Shown here piece by piece: positions 55,166-63,768 of a DNA stretch of 64,000 bases. The notes below the pieces were generated by a model, which did no database searches, was not told the DNA's origin, and was given only the letters and a program-made list of their open reading frames with translations. The position numbers and the translations under genes are program-made. Source of the stretch: Serripes groenlandicus (lineage: Eukaryota > Mollusca > Bivalvia > Cardiida > Cardiidae); NCBI GenBank assembly GCA_031761405.1, contig JASEVX010000003.1:18066489-18130488 (forward strand), read 5' to 3'. The number at the start of each line of letters is the position of its first letter. Position 1 is the first letter of the stretch.

Positions 55166-56509
55166 TTAACCCTTTCCTTCATACATATACTCTCTGATAT
55201 CTTTGCAGCAGATGACTTTTGCCACAATCTTTTCATCTGTTTATAGTTATTTAGTCCCCTATCGGCGTGCCGAAGGAGACTATTAGGTTTGCACTCCGTC
55301 CGTCAGTCCGTCAGTCCATCTGTCAGTCAGTCAGTCAGTCCATCTGTCAGTCAGTCAGTCAGTCAGTCCGGCAAATTTTTGTCCGGAGCATATCTCCAAA
55401 ACTGTACTAGCTATGGCTATGAAATTCCATATGTGGATACATCTCATCAATGCGGAGTGCAGTGCATATGAACCATAACTCTTGCTTCCCTAATTTTTGA
55501 GTTATTTCCCTTTCTTTATTTTCATACTTGATTTTTGTCCGGAGCATATCTCCAAAACTGTACTAGCTATGGTTATGAAATCTCACACATGGATGCATCT
55601 CATCAAGGGGGAGTGCAGTGGACATGAACCATAACTCTTGCTTGCCTAATTTTTGAGTTATTTCCCTTTCTTTATTTTCATACTTGATTTTTGTCCGGAG
55701 CATATCTCCATAACTGTACTAGCTATGGCTATGAAATTCCATATGTGGATACATCTCATCAATGCGGAGTGCAGTGCATATGAACCATAACTCTTGCTTG
55801 CCTAATTTTTGAGTTATTTCCCTTTCTTTATTTTCATACTTGATTTTTGTCCGGAGCATATCTCCAAAACTGTACTAGCTATGGTTATGAAATCTCACAC
55901 ATGGATGCATCTCATCAAGGGGGAGTGCAGTGGACATGAACCATAACTCTTGCTTGCCTAATTTTTGAGTTATTTCCCTTTCTTTATTTTCATACTTGAT
56001 TTTTGTCCGGAGCATATCTCCATAACTATACTAGCTATGGCTATGAAATTTCACACATGAATACATCGTATCAAGGGGGAGTGCAGTGGACATGAACCAT
56101 AACTCTTGCTTGCCTAATTTTTGAGTTATTTCCCTTTCTTTATTTTCATACTTGATTTTTGTCCGGAGCATATCTCCATAACTATACTAGCTATGGCTAT
56201 GAAATTTCACACATGAATACATCGTATCAAGGGGGAGTGCAGTGCACATGAACCATAACTCTTGCTTCCCTAATTTTTGAGTTATTTCCCTTTCTTTATT
56301 TTCATACTTTATTGTCTTGATATACCTAAACATTGGGTTGCTATGACAACAGAAACAGACTCAAAAGTGCAAACCGGTAGGGGACTATGGTATTGCTTGC
56401 AATCCTCCAGTTACTTGTTATAACTTCATTTATTGAGATTTACCATGTTTTTGTCTAGATGGTTTTACAGATGTCTGCTGCAGGTTTTCTGTATGTGGGA
56501 AAGGGTTAA
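55166..56509 (+). mobile_element. TTAA-MITE split by a TAGTCCCC element
   Basis: Left part TTAACCCTTTCCTTCATAC to GTTTATAGTTAT (55251); right part from 56388 to GTATGTGGGAAAGGGTTAA. Confidence 0.8.
55252..56387 (+). mobile_element. TAGTCCCC element with six 156-bp tandem units
   Basis: Ends TAGTCCCCTATCGG and CCGGTAGGGGACTA are inverted repeats, and GTTTGCAC is repeated inverted just inside. After a CAGTCAGTC run, units recur exactly every 156 bp (CATACTT at 55523, 55679, 55835, 55991, 56147 and 56303). Confidence 0.9.
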
Positions 56510-56607
56510 TGTGTTTTTTAAGCTGAAAACAGCTTAAACTACAGGAATGCCTTGCAGTTCAAAACTGTAGGTTCATACTTGGTACCATCAAGGAAGTGTT
56601 TCGTGTG

Positions 56608-56813
56608 TTAACCCTGTCCCACATACGACAAATCTGCAGCAGACGACTTTGAAAACATAGTGACAAAAACTTGGAAAATCTCTATAAAAGATAGCTTTAT
56701 TATTAAATAAAGTTGAAAACATTGTGGCCAATTGAGAAAGTAATTTCACTTTTGGCCACAAGTTGTGTCACTGCTATAGCATCAAAATGCGTCTGCAGGT
56801 GGGAAAGGGTTAA
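56608..56813 (-). mobile_element. TTAA-MITE type B
   Basis: TTAACCCTGTCCCACATACG to GCAGGTGGGAAAGGGTTAA; the right half lacks the CTGCTGCAG block. Confidence 0.88.
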
Positions 56814-56886
56814 CTAAGGTTAACTGTAGGAAGTACATATATCTGCTATATATATTTATATATTTTCTTCACTTTAGGGCCTTTAA

Positions 56887-57104
56887 TTAACCCTTTCCAC
56901 CTATAGTTGCATTTCAACGCATGTGCAGCAGACATCTTTTGAAAACATTGTGAAAAAAGGAGAAATTGCTTAAAACGAGCATTTTCTCCTTTTACCATAA
57001 TGTTTTCAACTTTTTTCAGTAATTATACCTACAATTATCATAGAGATTTTCCATATTTTTTAATCCTTTTCACTACAAATTCGTTGTATGTGGGAAAGGG
57101 GTAT
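56887..57104 (+). mobile_element. TTAA-MITE type B
   Basis: TTAACCCTTTCCACCTATAG to GTATGTGGGAAAGGGGTA; core GCTTAAAACGAGC. Confidence 0.85.
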
Positions 57105-57411
57105 AAGGAATAAAATGAATATAAGAGTAGAAGGGTGTTATGTTTTTACATTGTTGGATGCCCCACCCACCAATCTATATAAATCTTGAAAAACTAAACC
57201 CAGAGATGTTTTAATGGTGAAATATTAGATGTCCACTTATAATTGGCCGTATACAGTATTTGAAAGAAGATATTTATATTGCAAACACTTGAATGTCAAC
57301 TGAGTCAGTCTGGGAACTCATAGAATGTTAATTTTTTACCCAATGAACTTCACCGTTTGCCTGATTTGATATTTTAGAAGTTGTCTGCTTTTGTTACAAT
57401 TATATGGGTGT

Positions 57412-57433
57412 GGGGGGGGGGGGGGGGGGGGGG
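57412..57433 (+). repeat. Poly-G run of 22
   Basis: An uninterrupted G homopolymer in AT-rich DNA; length may be unreliable in the assembly. Confidence 0.9.
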
Positions 57434-57539
57434 ATAAATTGTTATAACAGTGGAAATGTTGTTTTGATAGACAGTTGAATTTTTTTCCATAGAATAGAAA
57501 TGAAAAAAATGCACATTTTGAGTAATTTGCATGTTATAA

Positions 57540-57709
57540 TTAACCCTTTCACACATACAGGCGCTTTCTGACACCTCTACACTTCTGCAGCAGACAACGT
57601 TTTCAACTGTGTTTAATAACTATAAACTCTCAATACGGACATTTTCCATATTTCTAACTTATGTTATGAAAGTACTCTGCTGTAGATTTGTTGTATGTGG
57701 GAAAGGGTA
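57540..57709 (+). mobile_element. TTAA-MITE, core deleted
   Basis: TTAACCCTTTCACACATACA to GTATGTGGGAAAGGGTAA. Confidence 0.82.
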
Positions 57710-57711
57710 AA

Positions 57712-57857
57712 AAAATGATTAGACGGAAAACAATTATTGAAAAATGGGAAATTGCTTATTGAGAGAAATCCTTTCCTTTTTCTGCAATGTTTTCAAACAT
57801 GATCTACTACGGAGGTGTTTTAAGTTGTCTGTTTAATGGAAAGGAAGGAAGGTTAAA
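57712..57857 (-). mobile_element. TTAA-MITE fragment
   Basis: GAAAACAATTATTGAAAAATG, GGGAAATTGCTTATTG and TTTTCAAACATGATC; ends 50 bp before exon 4. Confidence 0.55.
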
Positions 57858-57906
57858 TTGTACTATCACTGAATTGATGAATTAGAATGAAATGATTTTC
57901 TTTTAG

Positions 57907-58191
57907 GATGCCCAGAAGTTATTTCCCCTCTTCAAAATGTAACAGCAATAGAGGGCGGCACTGCAATTCTGGAATTCAAGTGGAAAGGTCATCCAGCACC
58001 CAATTTGACTTGGTACAAGGGAGACAATCTTGTTGAGGAAAGCAGCACTGTCAAGGTCACATTTGATGATACACTGGGCAAAGCCCGACTAGAAATCAGT
58101 CCTGTGAACCCAGAAGACTTGGGTGATTATAAGTGTGTTGTCAAGAATTCTCTTGGGACAGCATCTACTTGTGGCAGACTAAATGTTAAAA
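57907..58191 (+). CDS. Exon 4: I-set Ig domain 1 (lacks B-strand Cys)
   Basis: A 285-bp exon, phase 1 on both sides, with acceptor TTCTTTTAG and donor GTAAGT, encodes exactly one I-set domain. It shows the A' strand VTAIEGGTAIL, the B-C region FKWKGHPAPNLTWYK with the core Trp at residue 35, the E strand KARLEI, and the F strand DLGDYKC with Cys at residue 76. The B-strand position that normally holds the disulfide Cys is Phe 23, so the canonical bridge cannot form. That is tolerated in cytosolic Ig modules. A Cys in the G strand (STCGRLNV) recurs in the other domains. A TTAA-MITE begins 24 bp past the donor. Confidence 0.9.
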
Positions 58192-58214
58192 GTAAGTCCT
58201 ATAATCCTTCTGGG

Positions 58215-58378
58215 TTAACCCTTTCCTCATACAGAATGCTATTTGACGCCTCTACAGCCGACGACTTTTGAAAACATTGCCGCAAAGAGCAATTTCTTCT
58301 TTTGCCACACTGTTTTCAACCTTGTTGAATAACTGAACTTTTAAATCAAGAGATTTGTTTTTTGTGTGAAAGGGTTGA
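58215..58378 (+). mobile_element. TTAA-MITE, core shortened
   Basis: TTAACCCTTTCCTCATACAG to GTGTGAAAGGGTTGA. Confidence 0.82.
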
Positions 58379-58397
58379 ACAATTTTGTCGATGATAA

Positions 58398-58480
58398 ACA
58401 ACTCTCCTCTGTAACCCAGTGGGCCAATTTGGATGAAACTTCACAGAAAGCATCCTCTCATTCTCCTTACCAAAATTCCT
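58398..58480 (+). repeat. AGCTCACCTGAGC-family fragment
   Basis: GATGAAACTTCACAGAAAGC and AATTCCTTCAA match 12578-12632. Confidence 0.6.
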
Positions 58481-58504
58481 TCAATTTGTTTTTGTTATTG
58501 ATTC

Positions 58505-58672
58505 ATTATTTGGTATTTTATGTCGCTTTCAACAATTTTTAAGTTATATCACTGCATTTCCTGGGTAAGTTACCAATACTACTGGTCCATTTATCCTGAC
58601 ACAAGCCAGTCAGTTGTATTTCTCACCCCGAATGCCAAGGAGGGCAGCCATTACTACCATATACTTTTGATA
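58505..58672 (-). mobile_element. SINE fragment, same type as 49690
   Basis: Minus strand shows GTAATGGCTGCCC, TGGCTTGTGTCAGG and tail GTTGAAAGCGACATAAAATA; the tRNA head is missing. Confidence 0.7.
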
Positions 58673-58805
58673 ATTAATTTGACAAAAATGTTGGAAAAGT
58701 AAAGAAATTGCTTGTGTAGAGCAATTTATGCTTTCCTATGATGTTTTCAGAAGTTGTTTTCTGCAGAGGCACCTAATGCTGTTATAATCTATTTTCATAG
58801 CCCGT

Positions 58806-59237
58806 GCCCAGAGGCAGATGCATATTGACATATCTGCAGCAGTTATTTTGAAAATATTGTGCTAAAAGGAGAACATTCTCAAAAAGAGCATTTCATTTTT
58901 TCCTATCATCTTTATTAACCCTTTCCCCCCTATAGCCGCATTTTGACGCATCTGCAGCAGACAACTTTTGAAAACATTGTGTCAAAAGGAGAAATTGCTC
59001 AAAGCGAGAAATTTCTCCTTTTGCCACAATGTTTTCAACTTTTTTCAGTAATTATACCTACAATAGAGATTTTCCATATTTTTGAGTAGACATTTTTAAA
59101 ATAGTTTGCTGCAGTTTTACTGTATGTGGGAAACGGTTAATAAATTATACTTACATTTATGAAGAGTTTTCATAAATTCATCTCGACGTTTTCAATGTCA
59201 CCTGCTGCAGATTTGTTGCATGAGGGAAATGGGTTAA
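58806..59237 (+). mobile_element. TTAA-MITE, old copy split by a nested copy
   Basis: Left part 58806-58914 (GAGGCAGATGCATATTG, AAAAGGAGAACATTC), right part 59141-59237 ending CATGAGGGAAATGGGTTAA. Confidence 0.7.
58915..59140 (+). mobile_element. TTAA-MITE type B, complete, nested
   Basis: TTAACCCTTTCCCCCCTATA to GTATGTGGGAAACGGTTAA; core GCTCAAAGCGAG. Confidence 0.88.
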
Positions 59238-59410
59238 TATTCCCATACTATTGTGTTTAGAGGATTTGCTAAAACTTCTCAACATAATCAACAAAATATG
59301 TTAAGAACTGCAGATTTGTTGCATGAGGGAAATGGTTTAACATTCCCCTACTATTGTGTTTAGATGATTTGCTAAAACGTCTCAACATAAACAACTAAAT
59401 ATGTTAAAAA
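59205..59410 (+). repeat. 103-bp tandem duplication
   Basis: Units at 59205 and 59308 share CTGCAGATTTGTTGCATGAG, TACTATTGTGTTTAGA and GATTTGCTAAAAC. It duplicates a MITE end plus flanking DNA. Confidence 0.88.
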
Positions 59411-59729
59411 TATTTTGTTTGATATAATATTGCATAAAGATGCAAGATGAATGATTTCACAAGAAAGGTTTGTGATATATAACACCCGAAGGCATGTCAG
59501 ACTTGTCATTTAGAAACAACGATCTCCATTGATAAAATCACATACTTATAATTGCATTACATTATCTCCAATTAAGAGATTTTAATGTGTCAAACTGGGT
59601 AATACCACCCTGGTACTAACTGCACATAAATATTAATGAACATTTGTCATATCGGTATAGTCAGTATAGGTGGATTTATTTAAAGGTACTTAAATATAGG
59701 CATAGTGTCATAGTCGAGTAAGTATTCAG

Positions 59730-59959
59730 TTAACACTTTCCCTCATACAACAATTCTGCAGCAGACGACTTTGAACATGTTTTGTCAAAAGGTCGAAAAT
59801 CTCTATAACTGAATGGATAACCTATGACGAAAAGTGGAAAACATTGTGGCAAAAGGAGAAATTGCTCGTTTTGAGCAATTTCTTCTTTTGTCACTATGTT
59901 TTTAAAAAGCCGTCTGCTGCAGAGGCATCAGAAAGCGTCTATAAGAGAAAAAGGGTTAA
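59730..59959 (-). mobile_element. TTAA-MITE type A, complete
   Basis: TTAACACTTTCCCTCATACA to ATAAGAGAAAAAGGGTTAA; core GCTCGTTTTGAGC. Confidence 0.92.
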
Positions 59960-60064
59960 CATTTTACCATATGCATTGTGCAGGCGACTTTAGAAAATAA
60001 TGTAGCAAAGGTGAAATTGCTCATGAACAATAATTGTTTCTTTTGCCACAGATTTTTAACTCTA
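59960..60064 (+). mobile_element. TTAA-MITE middle fragment
   Basis: GCAGGCGACTTTAGAAAATA, GGTGAAATTGCTCATG and CTTTTGCCACAG between two fuller copies. Confidence 0.55.
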
Positions 60065-60591
60065 TTAACCCTTTCCCACATACAGAGACTTTCTGTGCAA
60101 TATAGAAGCAGACGACATTTGAAAACATTGTGACCAAAGGTGAAATTACTCATGATGACCAATTTCCCATTTGGCCACAATGTTTTCAACTTTATTTTAC
60201 AATGTAGCTATCTTTTATGGAGCCGAGCCCCGGTAGCTCAGTCGGTAGCGATGCCGGCTGTCAATCCAGGAGTTGTGAGTTTGAATCCCAGCTCGGCCAA
60301 CATTCTTTTCGACGTTTGACAAAAGTCACTGTGACCTGCGTCATTCGTCTTTCACCAATGGGCTGTTTAAGTCTATGTTAAAAAGTAGCCAGTTGCTTGG
60401 AAAGTATGTTGTGTGGTGTACTGGTGTGGGAAAACCAGGAAATGCATGAGTAGGTGAACTGGTCGCCGAGATATGACTGAAAATTGTTGAAAACAGCGTT
60501 AAACCCCAATCAGTTAATCAATATTTAATGGAGATTTTTCATGTTTTCAATGTCATCTGCTGCAGATTTGTTGAATGTGAGAAAGGATTAA
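60065..60591 (+). mobile_element. TTAA-MITE type B with a SINE insertion
   Basis: TTAACCCTTTCCCACATACA, GGCCACAATGTTTTCAAC, SINE, then GGAGATTTTTCATG and GAATGTGAGAAAGGATTAA. Confidence 0.85.
60223..60523 (+). mobile_element. SINE with tRNA head (GTC type), complete
   Basis: Same family as 45027-45322: GCCCCGGTAGCTCAGTCGG, GTTTGAATCCC, GTACTGGTGTGGG and tail GCGTTAAACCCCAATCAG. Imperfect target duplication TTTTATGGAG / TTTAATGGAG. Confidence 0.88.
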
Positions 60592-60695
60592 GAGCCATAC
60601 ATACTTTTGACTTATTTTTAACAAGAGGACCATGATGTTCTCATATCACTCACATGTTTATGAGCCAGGATTAATTTATTGTCTGAGATGATCTT

Positions 60696-60888
60696 TTAAC
60701 CCTTTCCCACATACATACACTTTCTGATAACTCTACAGCAGAACAAAGAAGAGTTTGCTCAAAACAAGCAATTTCTCCTTTTGCCACAATGCTTTTAACT
60801 CTTTTCAGTAATTAAACCTTCATTTATTGAGCTTTTCTGTCTTTTTGCCTAGATGTTTTCAAAGTCGTCTGCTGTGGAAAAGGGTTAA
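60696..60888 (+). mobile_element. TTAA-MITE, both arms shortened
   Basis: TTAACCCTTTCCCACATACA to GTCTGCTGTGGAAAAGGGTTAA-type end; core GCTCAAAACAAGC. Confidence 0.85.
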
Positions 60889-61096
60889 GAGAAAATTTTC
60901 AATAAAAAATATGGAAACATCTGCATGATTACATGTCTTGTAGAAGTGAGATTTTGGGAAAGAAAAGAAAAAACTTTGTCGAAAAAGGGATCTTTTTTAT
61001 GATCACTGTTTTTTCCACAATGTCTTTACATGGCATAGCTGAAATAAGAAGAAAATGTAGCCACAATTATTCAGTTGACTTTAATTTCAATTGCAG

Positions 61097-61381
61097 GTGA
61101 AACCTCAACATTACCCTGGTTCCAAACTAAACTTAATGATGTCACAGTGACTGAAGGTCAGTCCATTACACTAGAGTGCGAGGTTTCCGGCTCGGACACA
61201 GTCATGTGGTTTAAGGATGGAATCATTCAGAGAAACTCTCCAGATTTGCGACAAACATTTGACGGAAAGATTGCCAAACTTGAGATTATTGAAGTTTACT
61301 TGGACGATGACGGAACTTACTCATGTGTCATCACTAATAAAGCTGGTGAGAATGGATGTTCCTGTAGGATTACAGTTCAAG
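61097..61381 (+). CDS. Exon 5: I-set Ig domain 2
   Basis: A 285-bp exon, phase 1 on both sides (acceptor TTTCAATTGCAG, donor GTAGGT), encodes a complete I-set domain. Landmarks are VTVTEGQSITLEC with B-strand Cys at residue 27, MWFKDG with the core Trp at residue 37, FDGKIAKLEI as E strand, and DDDGTYSC with F-strand Cys at residue 76. The G strand has CSCRITV with two extra Cys. The loop between the B and C strands is short (SGSDTV), without the usual Pro-x-Pro. It is the most canonical of the four domains. Confidence 0.93.
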
Positions 61382-61437
61382 GTAGGTGCTTTGGTTCTAC
61401 TCAGCTTTGATACTCAATGAATGATTGTTGGTTGGCA

Positions 61438-61603
61438 TTAACCCTTTCCCATATAAAGACGCATTTTCATGCCTTTGCAGCATACAGCAATTTCTCCTTT
61501 TGCCACAATGTATTCAACTCTTTCTTATAACTGAACTTTCCCGTTTCGAGATTTTCCACAATTATGTCTAGATGCTTTCAATGTCGTCTGCTGCAGGTTT
61601 GAA
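61438..61603 (+). mobile_element. TTAA-MITE, right terminal repeat lost
   Basis: TTAACCCTTTCCCATATAAAG to GTCGTCTGCTGCAGGTTTG. Confidence 0.82.
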
Positions 61604-61722
61604 ATTTCTTGGGTCTCTTTCGCTTTCAGTTATTGCAAGACTACTGTACCAATAGTATGAATTTGACAAGTTAACATTAGTCATTACTTTTATTTGAATC
61701 ACATTTACATGTATCATTACAG

Positions 61723-62022
61723 AATCGCAGTCCAAAGACGCTATAGTTCCCATGTTTCTTAGAAAGCTGGAAACTCAGATCTGTGATGTAGGGGACACAG
61801 CCATCTTTGAAACAGAAGTTATTGGTTCCCCAGAGCCTACGGTTACATGGTTGGGAAACAAGATCCAGCTCACCGAGGCAGATTGTCACAAGATGGGGTA
61901 TGATGGCAGAATTGCTAGACTGGTTCTACATAAAATTTCTCTCACTCAGGGTGGTAAAATAGAGTGTGTTGCAGAGAACAGTTCAGGAAGGGTGTCATGT
62001 GACTGTATACTCGTTGTTCAAG
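61723..62022 (+). CDS. Exon 6: I-set Ig domain 3 (lacks B-strand Cys)
   Basis: A 300-bp exon in phase 1 on both sides (acceptor TATCATTACAG, donor GTAAAT). The domain reads PMFLRKLETQ as A strand, then DTAIFETEVIGSPEPTVTW with the core Trp at residue 42, YDGRIARLVL, and KIECVAEN with F-strand Cys at residue 81. Thr 30 occupies the normal B-strand Cys position, and the usual Asp-x-Gly-x-Tyr before the F-strand Cys is degraded to GGKIEC. The domain is therefore the most divergent here, though still a clear Ig fold by spacing. Its G strand has CDCILVV. Confidence 0.9.
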
Positions 62023-62199
62023 GTAAATAAAAAAAAAAATGCAAGTTGTACTATTTTACACATTATCATGTGTTATTCTTATGATGAAAAAGGTTTTGTG
62101 AAAAGGAGCAATTTCATCTTGTGCCTACACTGTTTTCACTCGGTATCAACAATTAAGATTCTATATATTTTCCTCTGATTTTTGTCAAAGTAAAGACTT

Positions 62200-62361
62200 T
62201 ATTATCACTGAGAAATTAACTGTTAATATGACAAAAATATGTAAAGTAGATCTATAAATGAAAGTATAGTATAATGATTGAGTATGGTTGAAAACATTCT
62301 TGTAAAACGGAAAAATTGCAGCAAATGCGTCAAAATGCATCTTCATTTGGGAAAAGGTTAT
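62200..62361 (-). mobile_element. TTAA-MITE fragment
   Basis: GTAGATCTATAAATGAAAGT, GTTGAAAACATTCTTG, GCGTCAAAATGCATCTTC and TTTGGGAAAAGGTTA. Confidence 0.65.
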
Positions 62362-62382
62362 ACTACTGTTTAAAGTAAATAG

Positions 62383-62588
62383 TTAACCCTCTCGAACATT
62401 CGAAAATGTCTACTCAAAAATATTGAAAATCTCTATAATTGTAGGTATGATTACTAAAAAAAAAAGTTGAAAATATTGTGGCAAAAGGAAAAATTGCTCG
62501 TTTTGAGCAATTTCTCCTTTTGTCACGATGTTTTCAAAAGTCGTCTGCTGTACGCGTCAAAATGCGTCTATAGCTTGGAAAAGGTTAA
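62383..62588 (-). mobile_element. TTAA-MITE type B
   Basis: TTAACCCTCTCGAACATTCG to AGCTTGGAAAAGGTTAA; core GCTCGTTTTGAGC. Confidence 0.87.
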
Positions 62589-62647
62589 CATAACTTTTTC
62601 TATCGCTTATCATTATCATATACCCTTTTTTTTTTTTTTTTTTACAG

Positions 62648-62935
62648 AAGTGAAGAAGTCCCTATCATTGATCACCCATCTGGCCAATGTGACCTTCACC
62701 TCAGGAAAGCCCGCTATACTGGAGTGTTTGGTTGAGAGTGAGGGAACTCCGGATGTGTGTTGGAGAAAGAATGGGCTTGTGATAGGACATATGTTGGATT
62801 TCAAGCAGACCTATGTCGATGGTGTGGTAAAGTTAGAGATCGGCAACGCTTGTAAGCAAGACTCGGGGAAATACGACTGCGTTATAAGAAATGAACATGG
62901 GGAAGTTCTGACTTCATGTTTTCTTACTATTCAAG
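62648..62935 (+). CDS. Exon 7: I-set Ig domain 4
   Basis: A 288-bp exon with a strong polypyrimidine tract before TTTACAG and donor GTAATT, phase 1 on both sides. Domain landmarks are AILECLV with B-strand Cys at residue 26, PDVCWRKNG with the core Trp at residue 38 and an extra Cys just before it, VVKLEI as E strand, and DSGKYDC with F-strand Cys at residue 77. The G strand has TSCFLTI. A TTAA-MITE begins 29 bp after the exon end, and another copy ends about 60 bp before the exon. Confidence 0.92.
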
Positions 62936-62963
62936 GTAATTTTAACCACTTTTGAAGAATAAC

Positions 62964-63179
62964 TTAACCCTTTCCCATCATACAGACACATTTTGAGGCA
63001 TCAGGGACTATGACTACTGAAAACTTATTGGCAAAACGATGAGCAATTTCTTCTTTTGTGACAATGTTCTCCACTCATTTCAATACCTACACTTTCATTT
63101 ATAGAGATTATCCATATTTTTTGCTTAGATATTTTTAAAGTCATCTGCTGCAGACATGTTGTATGTGGGAATTAGTTAA
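62964..63179 (+). mobile_element. TTAA-MITE type B
   Basis: TTAACCCTTTCCCATCATAC to GTATGTGGGAATTAGTTAA, 29 bp after exon 7. Confidence 0.87.
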
Positions 63180-63439
63180 AAACATAAGTGTATCATTTGT
63201 ATGATTAATTTATTTAGTACCGATTCCCTTGTCTCATGTATGGCTTGGTAGTATAGAGAATATGTGCAATTGTGTACAAATATAAGTTTTATAATGTTGT
63301 ATTAATCTATTGGGATTATAATTTGTATTACTTGTCTCTTAGAAAAATATATGAAAATACAACTTAGTACTACAAATATTGTAAACGTTTTAGAATGAGA
63401 AGAAATAACACAAATTGAAAAGCAATTTAAGGTCTGTTG

Positions 63440-63566
63440 AGTTGAAAACATGGTCACAAAAGAAGAAATTACTTGTTTTGAGCAATTTCTTTTTTTGTCG
63501 CCATGTTTTCAAAAAGCAGTCTGCTGCAGAGGCTTCAGAAAGCGTCTATATGAGAGAAAGGGTTAA
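63440..63566 (-). mobile_element. TTAA-MITE type A, right half
   Basis: GTTGAAAACATGGTCACAAAA, core TACTTGTTTTGAGC, ending TATGAGAGAAAGGGTTAA. Confidence 0.85.
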
Positions 63567-63574
63567 TAAAGCAG

Positions 63575-63740
63575 TTAACCCCTTTCTAACATGAAAATGC
63601 ATTTTGATTTTTATGAAGCTGATGACTTTTGTAGCAATGTTTTAAACTATTTTCATTTTTTTTTTATCATTTATAGAGATTTTTGCCCAAATCTTTTCCA
63701 AGTAATCTGCTGCAGATTTGTTTTATATGGGAAAGGACTA
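63575..63740 (+). mobile_element. TTAA-MITE type B, core deleted
   Basis: TTAACCCCTTTCTAACATG to TATATGGGAAAGGACTA; ends 29 bp before exon 8. Confidence 0.8.
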
Positions 63741-63768
63741 TACAATTTGTATAACATTAATTTTACAG

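Noticed and set aside
58215..58271. Extension of Ig exon 4 past its donor
   Set aside because: The frame stays open to 58271 only by reading into the intronic MITE; GTAAGT at 58192 is a strong donor and the frame joins exon 5.
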